Origin: Endobacterium cereale
Lineage (GTDB): Bacteria > Pseudomonadota > Alphaproteobacteria > Rhizobiales > Rhizobiaceae
Assembly: GCF_009617585.1 (NCBI RefSeq)
Contig: NZ_WIXI01000039.1
Coordinates: 62,001-126,000 of the forward strand
Direction of reading: 5' to 3'
DNA: 64,000 nt
In this document: positions 63,842 through 64,000 of the stretch, one piece after another
Numbering within the stretch: the stretch's first letter is position 1
How the letters are laid out: every line of letters begins with the position of its first letter
The notes under the pieces: model-generated
What the model was told of the DNA's origin: nothing
Seen by the model: only the letters and a program-made list of their open reading frames with translations
Databases searched by the model: none
Program-made: the position numbers and the translations under genes

Positions 63842-63908
63842 GTGACGGCTCGTCTTCAGGGCGCTGTCATCAAGGGTGCAAAACCTTGCCCCAACAAAGG
63901 AGGACGTG
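63842..63908 (+). promoter_or_regulatory. Structured 5' leader of unknown class (copy 2)
   Basis: Hairpin 1 pairs GTGACGGC (63842-63849) with GCTGTCAT (63863-63870); all eight pairs persist though three pair positions differ from copy 1 (two exchange a canonical and a G-U pair, one changes A-U to G-U). Hairpin 2, CAAGG (63871-63875) with CCTTG (63884-63888), and the following CCCCAACAAAGGAGGAC are identical to copy 1. Confidence 0.65.
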
Positions 63909-64000
63909 ATGTCTTCCAATCTAGCAGCATCGCATGTCGAACCCGCCGGCTTCAAGTTGGTCAGGGAAGTGTTAATGTCAGCCGGCCTCCGGGGATCCGC
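63909..64000 (+). CDS. Small leader-controlled protein, paralogue of 24122 (partial)
   Basis: ATG 63909 follows AAAGGAGG. The visible 30 codons read MSSNLAASHVEPAGFKLVRE, VLMSAGLRGS and clearly relate to the N-terminus at 24122. The gene continues beyond the window. Confidence 0.6.
   Translation, partial: MSSNLAASHVEPAGFKLVREVLMSAGLRGS

Noticed and set aside
1..64000. CRISPR arrays, tRNA or rRNA genes
   Set aside because: No regularly spaced repeats, cloverleaf-like sequence or rRNA segments were recognised.

Overview
The window looks like part of a plasmid, or a plasmid-derived region, of a Rhizobium/Agrobacterium-type alphaproteobacterium. The reasons are a NolR-like ArsR-family regulator, a fragment I recognise as the Agrobacterium lactonase AttM/BlcC, DUF6894, DUF1488 and CsbD small proteins common in Rhizobiales, and an ExoY-type priming transferase. 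No rRNA, tRNA, CRISPR array or complete insertion sequence was seen. All calls come from reading the sequence and from remembered protein families; no search was run.

Region 1 (1-12.1 kb) holds mostly leftward, poorly known accessory genes. The recognisable ones are an orphan C5-cytosine DNA methyltransferase with a 360-residue N-terminal extension and a PcfJ-like protein. A perfect 14-bp inverted repeat at 1437-1470 has the geometry of a Xer recombination site.

Region 2 (12.1-21.3 kb) is the replication module. It has repeat-rich DNA, two tandem CATAAT/ATTATG dyads over the initiator start, a Rep_3-like initiator, and a rightward run of five more genes that includes a soluble FtsH-like AAA+ zinc protease and a metallophosphoesterase. 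A WGR-domain gene, an unknown 352-residue protein and a zeta-type kinase with a 55-residue partner follow.

Region 3 (21.3-34.1 kb) mixes live small genes with decayed ones. Dead or broken genes include a short-chain dehydrogenase, a response regulator, a SRAP protein, the AbiEii toxin, a recombinase-like gene and an IS630 transposase. Live candidates are a cassette of small proteins from 24.1 kb, NolR-like and Crp/Fnr-like regulators, CsbD, two DUF6894 proteins and the AbiEi antitoxin with its operators.

Region 4 (34.1-61.8 kb) is an exopolysaccharide island, almost all leftward. From its upstream end it encodes a priming sugar transferase, UDP-glucose dehydrogenase, UDP-xylose synthase, pyruvyl transferase, Wzx flippase, a GT2 transferase, a beta-helix-like protein, Wza, a LuxR-type regulator, a WecG-type transferase, a Wzc-like protein and a Wzy-like polymerase. 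It then runs by a 4-base overlap into a type I secretion ATPase and adaptor and ends with a 3073-residue modular protein that is probably their cargo. The polymer probably contains glucuronate or xylose and a pyruvate ketal.

Region 5 (61.8-64 kb) is another patch of gene remnants (cupin regulator, glutathione transferase, DppC-type permease, AttM). It ends with a second copy of the promoter, structured 5' leader and small gene first seen at 24.0 kb. These two leaders, which conserve base pairing through compensatory changes and can fold in two alternative ways around the ribosome binding site, are the best candidate for an undescribed regulatory element.
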